Shown here: piece by piece, positions 1 to 12,400 of the stretch | Numbering within the stretch: position 1 is the stretch's first letter | Layout of the letters: each line of letters starts with the position of its first letter | DNA from: Platycnemis pennipes | Taxonomy: Eukaryota > Arthropoda > Insecta > Odonata > Platycnemididae | Reading direction: 5' to 3' | DNA: 64,000 nt | Assembly: GCA_933228895.1 (NCBI GenBank) | Contig: OW121848.1 | Coordinates: 93,081,470 to 93,145,469 of the forward strand | The notes under the pieces: model-generated | Database searches by the model: none | The model's input: the letters and a program-made list of their open reading frames with translations, nothing else | Told to the model about the DNA's origin: nothing | Program-made: the position numbers and the translations under genes

Positions 1-338
1 GAGCAAAAGGGTTCAAGGTAATTGAGTGTAATGTGACCTGTTACAAAGAACTGTGTCGAGAGAAAAAGAAGGCCACAACCCAGAAAACACTAGGAACAAG
101 TTGACAACATTAAACAAGGACACAATGTAATGGAATCAGAAAGAGAGAAAGGCACTGAAGTTCTTTGAAGGATTATTCAACCATGGCTGCAAATAAGCAA
201 TATAATGATTAAATTTATCTACCACATTACACTAATTGATAAAAAAATTACTTGATCCACACTGAAATGAAATTTTCAAATCAATACATGAAAAGACAGG
301 TGGCAAATCAAGGAAGCTACAATGAATATATTACTTAC

Positions 339-486
339 ACTCCAATTGTAGTACAAATGCGTCATTTTGTACGTCAATCTTTGCAACCGATCCGGGTTCA
401 AGTCCACATTGTCACTAACTACGTTGTATGAGGTAGGAGTGACAGTTCCTTGTCTAACAGACTGGGAAACTAGGAAAAAGTCATAT
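339..486 (-). CDS. piwi: piwi exon 16 (PIWI domain, near C-terminus)
   Basis: 148 bp, residues 804-853, between a CAG acceptor and a GTAAGT donor. It starts by completing the split Arg codon of exon 15 and encodes [14 protein letters not shown] and a SYNVV..D.N motif, the conserved stretch ahead of the catalytic His in PIWI proteins. It ends in phase 0, so at least one more exon must follow left of base 1. I found no convincing continuation in bases 1-338. Confidence 0.93.
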
Positions 487-3400
487 CTGAAACAAATAAT
501 ACATCATTACATTTTTTTCTAAACGTTGAGGATCAGAAAAAAATTAAGAAGTGCGCGAAATAATAGATTACAGCCATGTGAAGCAATGACAAAAAACACA
601 TGAAATTCAACCCAATTTTGACAAAAAGGGAAAAGCAGCATCACAAGGCAAAAGTGAATTAGAATGGAAACTGCGAGTGAATAAATCACTTGTTGTAGCC
701 ACAACTACAACTTCAACTGCAGCAACACCTACACTTCAACTGCAGGTACAAAACTATGATTAACGCATTGACTATGATAACACTACATTAAGGGTGTTCT
801 ACACAGTGAAATTTTTTGTACAAACAAATGTATGAAACTGAACAAAATTCTATAATTGTCTGAATGGAATTAGAACAGGTTCTATTTTCCATTCACACAA
901 TTCCGACATTCACACAAGCATCCACACAATTTGCTGCTTCACAGAGTAAAATTTCCCTCATACAAGTGCTTGTAAGAGAAATTGTACAAAAAAATGTAGC
1001 ATGTAAAATGGCCTTTAAAGACATTGGAAATCAGCCCAACACAAGAGATACAACAATTCACAAACCCAAATTTTCAGAAATCAACCCTGTGAAGTTTGGT
1101 AACTAATACAGTAATAGCATGACATAACACATACAGCGTACAGAACGAAAAGCTCGAAACAGTGAGAGATGACCAAGTGACCATCCAATACACTTTGATT
1201 TACATGTAAAATAAAAGGCAGGAAATACAAAACTGGGTCAATGAATGGCAAGACAATAGCTATCTTAATGGAATCTTTTGGCATTCACCCCATAAGACAA
1301 TATTGGCTAAACCAGTGTTGAATCATAGGAATTGGCTATGAAATGATTATTTGATATCCAGCCAAAAAAAAGGAGTTTGACAAAGTGATTTTTCGGCTCC
1401 TGAAAGCTTACATTATATAGACCTTCAACTGTATGTCGCTACCCTAGAGAATATCAATCCAAAACATTTGGAGGACAAGGGCAATGCCAAAAAATCAAAG
1501 TCACCGAACATCCATGTAATGATAGGCTCCACGCCACTTCTTCCCTGATACATAGTAATTGAAATTTATGCAACCCAAATCTCTACAGCAAAATTGGTAT
1601 CACAACAAATGTTGGTTGCCATATATACTACACAGAAAAAATTTAGTTTTCCAAAAAAATTAAAATTTCCATCTATCAACCATGATGAGCAAAAATGTAT
1701 TTGTACTAAAGGCTTACCGCTCTGGGAGAGTCACAACATCATCTATAACTGTTCCCGGACCTGGATTGTTATTGCCTTGAAAAAATCTTGTGTTGATACG
1801 TTTGGTCACAATCACGAAGGCCATACGATAATTGTCCCCATTATAGACTTTCCTGAGTTGCTCCTGCAATATAAATTTAAAATTATTTCCATTATGTACT
1901 ATCTGTAATGCCCTCTACAATGTCAAACAATTCAACAAACCTTTTTAATTTCAAATTCTACAAAAATTTTACCAAAGAGCCATCAACTAAGTTTAGCCAT
2001 AAATTATAAAAGACATCTTACCTTGAGACATTCAACCTCATGCTCAACAACATAATTGACCTGGCCTTCACCAACACCATCACGGTAAACCACAATTTTA
2101 TTTGGGAGGCTTCCATTACACTCATGGTACTTCCTCAGGGCCTTGACTAAATTGGCACCTATGTCATTACTCAGCTCTTCACCAGTTGTGTGTTCAGACA
2201 CAGCAGAAAAGTAGCGTGTCAGACCATTATCCAACGATGCTACGAGGGCTCCATAAGACTTTGATCTATTTGCAGTGTCATGACAGACATCAAAGCCGAC
2301 AACCATTAGACCCTGATGATAAATTTAAACAAAAAATGAAGTAAATACATCCACAAACATAAAATACTATCATGATGCTATAGTAGAAAGTTTAAAACCC
2401 AAGACATTAGAAAAGACCATGAAGTACAATAGAAAAATTTTATTATGAATTCAACAATCCAAAACCTTAAAATTTAATTGAATTTTCTGAGAGAGAATAC
2501 TTTACCAAGCAATAATGAATTTTAATAAAGTATGAGGTCCTTTTCACTAGATTTTTGAATAATTACTTCAATCTTGGAAGAATAATTTTATGCCCAGTTT
2601 GGTGACGGTCAACAAAGTTAGGGAGATGATCTATCAAAAAAACAGTGAGACTCTTAATGGGCATTAACCCATTGGCTTACCATTTTTCTTGCGTGCTACT
2701 CCCTCAGAAATACCATTTATTTTGAGAAAATATTCTACTGACAAAAATGCTATAAATATTATAGTTTATTATATATTTTATTGAAAATTTTTATATATCT
2801 AGGTTAGTATTTTGCCAATTATAATTTGTTGTTAGCAGTCGAAAAAATCTTTTCAATGAACATTATTATTAACAATTACACAAGGTTAGCAAAATTATAA
2901 ACAATTTTTTTTCGGGCATATGTCTTGAAATTTTTAAACTTTTTTTTGTATTCTTATTGTAAACTATATCTTCTTTCATTCTTGAAAGTTGCATTGAAAT
3001 GCACCGAAGGGTTCTGGAGATATATTATAATGAATCTGGCAGAATTACTGAAAATTTTTTTTTAATGTCATTGGCATTTTATCTCAAACTTGAATAGCTA
3101 CTTTCGATATTTTTTTATTTTTCTTAAATTTCACTTGACCTGAATTCTAATTACTGGAAAGTATATGACAATGTGATGTTATTGAAAATTCTTTGTGAAT
3201 AAATCGTAAGTTTTACATATAGGTTGATTATGTATTATGGAATTTGAAGCAATCTGGTAGGTGAAGGGAGACACCTCATTCTTCACACTCCCACCTGGTT
3301 TCGCTCTTCATTCCTTTTGTTTTGCACACCACACATTTACATGATGGATTTTTCTGGATTTCGCGGGATATGAATTGGAAAATGTCCCCAATTTGCCGCC

Positions 3401-6400
3401 TGGAATCTCATGGGTGAGGGTGCCTGATACTGGTCGCTCGCGTCTTTTATAGACCGGCATATTCACATTTTCTATAATTTTCTCGGCAGTCATCAAATTG
3501 AATCTTCTTTCCTGCTGTTTTCGTATATAATACGTAAGTATTGAATAAAACCATATCCATGAGATAAAAAAATATCTTTTCATAACCTTTGGTATAACGA
3601 CGCATAACGGGAAAAGATGCTAATCGTTGACCGTGCCTGTCAACAGCATTCATTTGTACGTTGTAATCGGGAATAAATTTTGGTTTTATGATTGATTCTT
3701 TAGTTCTTACTGATTTATTTCCAGTGTCAGCCATTTCCAAGGTCTTGTGGTATGTTGTTAGTGCATGCACGTCTTTTTTATCTCACCATTTCATAGCAGC
3801 GATTCCATTGCTATACTACTGTGCCTCCCCTTTCTTCTACTGTATATTTTTGCGTTCTGCTGGCATATTCCTTCGGTTTATTCTAACTGTGCCTAAGGCA
3901 TAAGTTTTCTCATCGATCAACTTCAGAAATAGATCAGGTTATGTGTACCAGTTATCTAACGCCACAGTGTAACCCTTGCGAAGTAATGATGCAAAAGTTC
4001 TAGTACTATTGCTGCACTCGAAGGAATTTCCTTTGCTCCGGCGGTTTTTTCCCAGTGTAAATTGAATATTGTAGGCAGTACCCTGATGAGATTTCACATA
4101 ATTTGTAGTACTTGATTCCAAAGCGAGCGCGTTTACTTGGGTTGTAATGGCCATAGCAGAGTCTGCCACGAAATTTCATAAGGCTTTCATCCACGGCAAG
4201 ATTTCTCTCCGGAGTGTACATGGCTCTAAATTTTGTATTTATGTAGTCGATCACTGGAGATATCTTTTTCAGCCGAAAATTTTCATTCACTTTTGAATTA
4301 TCAACAAAATGCAAGAATTTTGATCACAAAGAAAACGTTTATATGGCAAAACTCAGCAGAAAAAAGGTGTTTCTGTCATGTTGCGTGGACTCCAGTACCT
4401 TTGAAGTTTATTTTTTTTCAGTTGTGCCAGCACACACAATGAGAAATAGGCCTGAATCTCATCTCTAGTTCTTTCAAACCACCCTTTCCTAAGATCACTT
4501 TTTCTATTTTTTTTCGGAGTACAAAAAGGCATCTGCATACTTGTTGGTTTCAGTTTCGATGAGTTCTCAAAAATCACCTTCAAGAAACTAGAAGAAAATG
4601 TCTCTCTCACTAGGATTGTTTCCCACGAATTCTTTCATTTATGCCAGGTTTACCGGAGAATCTAAATTCTTTCACACTCTGGTTGCTTTTACACCAATGC
4701 CAATTGTTTTCTCCTTTAGCCTATTTTGGATCCGCCGGACAAATACTGCCTTCATTTTCGCTGGAAAATTCTGCACTGTCTTCTTCACTGCTCACAGTTT
4801 CTGAATAATCAGAGTCATTGGTGTCAATATCTTCACTGTTATCACTTGCACTGATGTCACTATCATAAATAAACTTTTCTACATCATCGCGTGTATACGC
4901 GGGCTCGTGGGCCCGAGCGCGCTCGAGCGCGAGCGTCCGTGGCTGTGGCAGCGGCAGGGATACTGGCTGCTAACTAATATGTATTATCCGAAGGTCACGT
5001 CTTCATTCAGTAATTCTATCTTCTTTGTTGATGTAGCAGCAAATAGGAAAAGATGAAAGGCAACTTTTGTGAGGCAGCAGAAAAGATTGTATTATCTTTT
5101 GGATAGTAGCAAGTTCACTGAAGATGAAGATAATGGGTATCTTTCGCTTACGCGATGTCACTCATCAGATATACAAAGTGTAATATTGCTTTCGTAATCT
5201 CATGTTGGCAATGAATAGGTGTCTCAGCAATACTGTATCAAATAGGAGGAGGATAGGAGAGAAAGGAGACAAAGTAAGTTAGTTCTGAATGTGCATTGGG
5301 TTCACGATAATGATTTGAAAGTATTTTCGCGCGGCGAAAATACTTTCAAATCATCGAGTACATAAAAGAATAAAATATGAACTGCAATACAATAACAGCG
5401 TTGGAATTTGCATTAGGAGAACATAAAAGCAATAAAGAACATACATTATAAATCTATCTGAAATTTATGCTCCAAAAGAGGGTTGGAAAAAAAATTAATA
5501 TACGAGACCGGCGAATCGCCGTCTTTGTAAGCAAGGGCCAATTTTGAGCGGACGGCGAATCGCCGTCTTTGTAAGCCAATGGGTTAATGATTCTTCTGTT
5601 GAAGAGTTCAAAGCTTTAGTGTTTGCAAAGAGAAAGTCATGGGCAAAGACCTAAACCCTTGATTATCAGATTCGAATAAGATAGACAGTGACCTGGCAAC
5701 TAGGACTGGTGGTTTTTGCTTACTTAACACTAAGAAGGCCAGAAGTTTAATAGACTTCCAAATTTTTTATACTTTTTCCAATGTTTCACAACCAAACACT
5801 TTTTGTGACATGTTAAACTGGTATCCCTTAAAATTCTGTATAAGTGACAGGAGATTATTCTATGGCCGGTTTGAAGAGAGGCTAAGTCAGTATGGTTGAA
5901 ATTTTTGCTGATATCAGAGGGATTCAACTAAAACAATGAAGAACCAATGAGTTCTTTTGTTATGGTTTGTTTACAAACTAAAGGTACTTCACGAAGTCGC
6001 AGGCAGGGTTGGATTAAAGGTATTTAATAGCTTAGATCATCAATAAATATTACAGCTTGTAACCATCTTAAATGTACTTAAATGTACTTAAAACAGTAAA
6101 ACCACTTCTTTAAACTTTTCCACGGACCGCTTGAAAAAAATGTAAATAGCGGGAAGAGGAGAATTTTCTTTTTACATGCATAATTACACAATATAGAGTA
6201 CAGCTGTCCTGATTAATGTTTTTTTACAATATATTTATACCAATGTTTAAACCAACCCATCCAACCAAAAATTAACCTAAGATGTCAAATCCATAATTCC
6301 CAAAGTTGTGCAAGGCCTTTTCTCTTTTGACAAAGTCATTCATGGTAATATTTGACGTTCTACAACTTAAAACCCACTTTTGAAGTCTGTATTCCTTCAT

Positions 6401-9400
6401 ACCATGATTCCTTGACATTCTATTTTTTGACAATGTCTGCACCATGTAGGATGTTTCTGAATCATGTCATAATTTTTCATACTTGTATCCGTCGCAGAGA
6501 CGGTAATCTTAGATGTTTCACAATATCAGTGCGAGTTTCATCATGAGAATTCACAACTTTTATATACGCCCGAATTGAAAATATTCTAGTGCCTTCAAAG
6601 GCTTCTGTAATTATTACATATAATCACTGCGGAAGATGACTCTACTGCTTCCCATTTTTTTACATGTTGGTTCATCCTGCTGGGTGACAGTTGACCACGC
6701 TGGTATTCCAGATGGCTTCTTCAGGTCCAAAGAATGACATAGGAAATATATAGGACCAAGATAAGAGGAAATTTGATGGGATGTGGTCTTTGGACCTGAA
6801 GATGCCATCTGGAATGCCGACCACACTGTTGTCCAGCAGGAAGAACAAACGTGGAAGAAACCTGAAAATCCTAGAGTCTAAAAATGTTCTACTTTGCTTC
6901 CATTTCCGGTTTCCAAGCAGAATAAAATTTAAGTTCCGTGGTTGTACAGTATAACATTAACAGGAGTATATTTAACCACCTCGCTGGGTGGCCAAGGCAA
7001 GCATTTTTCAAACTTCAAAAACTTCTCAAAAAAATTGTTTTACTCAATGCAGTTTTCACGCAATAAAGCAAGTTTCAGTAAATTTTGTTTTGTAGAAACC
7101 CGTGATAAAACTGTTAAATCAATACAGCACAATGATCTGACGAAAGATCCCATGTTATTGGCCACCAGTTCAGTTCTTGTATTTTTAACCTTTTTATAAT
7201 GGCTGGGTAAAAAGTAATTATTCTTCATCATATGAACTTCGGTAAAGGATAAATATACAGTCAAACCTCTTTTGAACGAACCTCCATACAAGACGCCCTC
7301 TGTACAAAGAAGAAAATTTCAGGTCCCCATTTTTCTCCCATATGTTACGTGTATTCTCACTCTCTTTTGAGCAAACCTCCTCTCAATGAAAATTTCTGTT
7401 GAACGAAACAATTTTGGTCCCAATAATGACTTTCAACTTCTCTACAACAAAATTTAATAACTAAGACACTATCCCTTTCGTACATAGGTACGACATACAC
7501 GTCTTGCAAGTGCCGATGTGCGATAGGGATGACCTGATCGACTATCGGTAGTGGTCAATTAGATCGATTAATCACAATCTATTCATCTACATTCACTGTT
7601 GAAAGTATGGATGTAAAAAAGGGAGTCCTACATAATCTCATCCACTTTGCAAATTAATTTTAATAATGGCATTACCTTCCGAATATTTATTTGCTATGTT
7701 GTTCTTTCGTTGATGCTTCCGTTTTCTGTGAATGCACGGCAAATATTTCAGTGATTACAACCACTAGGACAAGCTTGTGAGTCTTCAAGTAACTGTCAAC
7801 CTAACAATACCTCGTAGTAATACATGCAGATATACATACACAGAAGACACACTCACTTTCGGCATAGAATACAAGATCAATGCCAAAATTCAAATGAAAA
7901 TTCTCCACATTAGGCTTTATCAAATTACAAAACTGCCGATAGCTTATCGATAATTTAAGCTTCATTTAGCACATTTGTCTTTTTTAATTTCATGGCGTAC
8001 ATCCCGCTGTACCCACAGGATCAAATGCAACGTTTAACGTCAGCAACCGTTACATTTCATCAGAACCATAAGAGGAAATCACGAGTCATTGCCGTAAAGC
8101 AGTGATTACACGTAACAGTTGACTGCAATGACAGTCGTGAGATGCACGATATGTCCATATCGCTACTGCTATGATGCGTCTGCACCAACTTCTATGCAGC
8201 TTAAAGCCTCTATTTAGGCGTTGTCGTTACAAATAAAAAGTTTCGTTTCAATAGTGATTGATGCTTAAATTTTCACGAAATTCTTCAAGCAATAAATTCC
8301 ATTGACGGTTATCTTTTGTTCCCATTCTTGAAAGAGTAAAATCTCCCCTTTGGGGAGGCATACCCTTGTTATGATATCAAAATTCCCTATATCAGACTCT
8401 TGCTTTCCGTTGGCGATTGTGTTGTTCTGATGGAAAACGGGCTTCAACCGCTTCAACTTTGCTACTAGCTCGAACTAGGATCGATAGTGTTCGACATGTG
8501 TCCACTGAACTGAAACCTGAACTCGTATCGCAGGCACACATGCGAGTGGGGTGAGTTTTTAGCAGTTCGATAGCAGTCAACTGCTATGCACCACTTCTAT
8601 GCATGGATAGAATGGCCTAAATTGAATTTGCCCATTTTATTAAGGTTAAGGAGAAGTATTTGAGGAACGAAATATTATTTTGACTCTAGTCATACGAAGC
8701 ATGTACGTCCATCTATTCCGCAGATGAATGGTAAAATATTTCATCTTCTAAACCAATGCAATCCTCAAATACTCTAATATATAGACCGCTGACAATCGAT
8801 TATCGATGATCACAGTGTCACAGATCAAATCCAGCGGGGTGTCACAGATGAAGTAGGCTGTGGAATTTCGTGTTTCAATGTAATTCTGAAAAACCTTCAA
8901 AGGGAAAAGATTTCAGATACTTCAGCTATAATTAAAAAGTTTAAAAGGTTTACTATGTCTTTCTATTAATTTTGGCTATCTAAACCATACAATTTCAATG
9001 TGCATGTATTTCACAGGATGGCATCAAAGAGAAAACAATGGGGGCGTTTACTCGGAACCGAAATTGCAATTTTGTACACTAAATCGTTAGATGGAAACAA
9101 AAAACGAATTTTAGTGAAAAAATTAATCTTCTACCCACAACCATTCACTCATAAATCAAAAATTAAAATAAGAAAAAGGTGACGCCCACCGAAAATGCTG
9201 CTGTGATAACATTGACGTCATTTTCCTCCCGTCCTTGACTGGTTTCAGGGGAGGGGGAAGGGAGGAGTGGGGTTCTCGGAAGGTCTGCTCGCACAGATGC
9301 TGTCGAAATCGCTCCCATTGGCCGAGTCAGCTGTGTCCCCCCCCTTTGCGATAAGGCAAAGTAGCTTCGCGGGCTCAGTTGTGATTGGACGAAGTTGATA

Positions 9401-12400
9401 TACGTCAGAGGTTGCACCACACCCACTTTTCCGAAAGGGTTAAAAACATCAGTTTTTCGCCGCTTATAACTCGGGAAATAATTGTCGGATCAGAAAACGG
9501 AAAAATACGGGTCCTTTTATTTTACAAACTCTATCAGATTCGGCAATAAAAAAAATATGGTAAACGTCCCCATTCACTCTGGAGAAAAAATTAGCCATTT
9601 TTAAAGGTAGTGACGGTGGGATGGGAAAGTAGATGTTTCCAAGAAGTACGAAATATCCCCATCAACGTTATCGACAATTTTGAAGAACAGGAAAGTTATT
9701 GAGCAAAGCACGATGTACAACACACTAAATTCATCCAGAAGAAGACTACGACCGGCAACCTATGAGAAGGTTGATGAAGCTACATTTAAATGGTTCTTAG
9801 ACGGGGTGGCTACTAATAACCAATTTTCAAATTCCCTGACTTTTCCCTGATGGCTTTTCTAATTTCACTGACCGATCACCAAAAGGTCTCCTATTAACGT
9901 GATATTTTATTTCTGTGGAATTAAATTTTTGTCAAAACTCAGAAAATGTTAAAAGCTGAAATCAATACATTAAAAGCTATAAGAATGAAAAAATATATGG
10001 AACCTCCACCCTAATGAAAAAATATATTAAACCTTCAAGTTAAGCCCTCGTATAAATTGTACATACTTTTAATACATTTTTCGCCGTGTATCGTATTTCT
10101 GTGGCCGTGTATGTTTCCTTCGGTAAAATTACTAATTGACAATGTCTAATTCTTCAAGGAAGAGGTGGCGTGTCGTGGTAATTCTGGGAAGTTGAAGAGT
10201 ACTGAAAAGGCATCGAAGGGGAAGTTAATGGCCAATTTACTGGCGGACTGAGGCAAAGGTATCACTAACCTACGCGAAAATACAAACCAAAGCAAAGTTC
10301 TTGGACTGGATCAAAATCGGATGGAACGAGATTTAATAGCGAATAACTTGATTAACGTGGTCATAACCCCATGAATGTAAGAGGGAACCAAAATTGTTAA
10401 AATATTTTTATAAACAAACAAAACGTAATCGCGCCACTGTGAGCGAAAACAGAAGCAATTAGCTACGGCAGCGGTATATTTAGGAATGTCATATTCGAGG
10501 TGGTTTGTGACCTGACTAAATTGCTTTGAGAGGGAGCTAAGGGGGCCATTCAATAATTACGTCAAGTGTGAAAGGTGGGGAGGGGAGAAGAACTCTTCTT
10601 ATGGTTTCGCAATGTAGGGTATTTAAATCGAAGATGATCTCACATAAGATTTTGTTTACATGTGTGATCGTACTTGAATAACCGTTCTAATAATCATGAT
10701 CTCGTATTTTTAGAACTGCAAGCACGTATTTACTACAAGCTAGTGTGCTACAACTATCTCTTGGAAGTCTCGGAAGTGAAAAAAAAGAAACAATAGGTAA
10801 AATCTTCCGAAAACCATAGACTCGGATCCCTTGTGATGAGCAGAATACACGGTACTCATGAATTTTAACAATACTAGGCAAATATCACATACAAAGGCTA
10901 TATAAAACGGATACATTGTACGACTGATTCACAATGAATAACTAAGATTCACAACTGAATGTTCCACGAATTGACGGGGCTTATCCTATGCACTTCGGCG
11001 ACGGACAATAGTTTTAGTTGGTGACATGTTTTAGCGAAATAAAGGACGGGAAAGACTGCCAGGTAAACGTAATGGTAGAAAAATAACAATAATTTCTATC
11101 CCAATTTCTCCCTGACTGCTTAGGGACAACTAATTTTTTAAAAAATCTGAAATTTTACTCTGCTTATTTTTTTCTGTAACTAAGAAGTGGCTCATTTTCC
11201 AGTTTTGAAACCATCAGTAAAGTAGATTGATTGTTCTCAATGGATGAAATGTATGATTTCAATTTTTCAAGTCCAACCACAGCCCCCGAAAAGGTAGCCA
11301 CTGTCGGCACTTCCTCATCCTCATTCTCAAGGCAGCTAGAATCTGTTTCATTTGATGTACCACACAATTCCCCTATTGAAACAATGCCACTGGTCTGCAG
11401 GTCATCATCACATTCAACAAAATCACTGAACGATAATTCTGAATTCAAAGTCTGCCATTCATTATCGTCCACAAAAGTTTGCAAATCACATTGTTACAGT
11501 GGTATTCAGGAACCCCCCTTTGGCAAAACAATCTTTGATGGTTGCACTATTCACACTTACCCATTTGCTTGCAACGAAATGGATTGCCTGTAACAAATTT
11601 AATTGGGCTTGTTGCTGCCCACAATTTATGGATACAATCGCCTTTCTCACCAACGCACTTCTGTAAAATTGCTTGAAAACTTTGATAACACCCAAATCCA
11701 ATGGTTGTAAAACACTTGTGCAGTTAGCTGGAAAGTATTCCACCCTAACGTTTCTCAAGAAATGCAATTCAGGGGAATGTACAGCACATCGGTCAACAAA
11801 GAGGATAATTGTCCAGTTGTCACTTTCGGTGGCAGCTGCATCACAGGCATTGTCGTACTCCAAGCTTTCATACCCGTTGCAGGGCACGTCATCAGGGAAA
11901 TGATTATTAAGAAGCGAAGATGCTGCTATTTATGGGGGACCCGTGTCCCCCCTCCCCCTTTCTCTTGGCCTTGGCTGGTTGCCGTTCCTTTTCACCGCTC
12001 CCCCCCCCGCTGCTGACGTCAGTGAGTTGTGCGGGTCGTTCACCTAGGAAGAGTTTCTTCCAGACCGCGCTAAGTCGAATGCCGTCATCTCTGTTGAAGT
12101 TCTGCGGCCTCTTCTCAATTTCGACGGCCTCTCGAATTAAACGAGGAAAATACGATTTTTCCCTCGAGATGACCTTCGTCTCCTCGGTCAAGATCCGGTG
12201 GCCCTCTCCCGAGAGGGCGTGGTCTGCAACCGCCGATTCTTTTCCATTGCCGCGCAGGATCGCTCTCCGATGTTCCTTTAATCGGCACGCTACCGACCTT
12301 CCGCTTTGCCCTATGTACACTTTACCGCAAGTGCACGGTATTTCGTAAACTCCTTCTGTCTGAAGAGGGTGAAGCCGGTCCTTCGCAGATGGTAATATGT

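Larger units (their letters stand above)
2664..5587 (-). mobile_element. piggyBac DNA transposon with both ends
   Basis: TTAA target duplications at 2664-2667 and 5584-5587 flank 13-bp perfect terminal inverted repeats CCCATTGGCTTAC (2668-2680 and, inverted, 5571-5583). The 2.9 kb between them carries a broken piggyBac transposase on the minus strand, so the element lies in the same direction as piwi. Precise TTAA duplication and CCC termini are the piggyBac hallmark. The intact ends suggest it could still be moved by a transposase supplied elsewhere. Confidence 0.93.

Noticed and set aside
1594..1908. 104-codon plus-strand frame
   Set aside because: Antisense to piwi exon 15, whose conserved PIWI motifs and splice sites are on the minus strand.
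11231..11593. 120-codon plus-strand frame
   Set aside because: Antisense shadow of the Tigger 1 transposase C-terminus.
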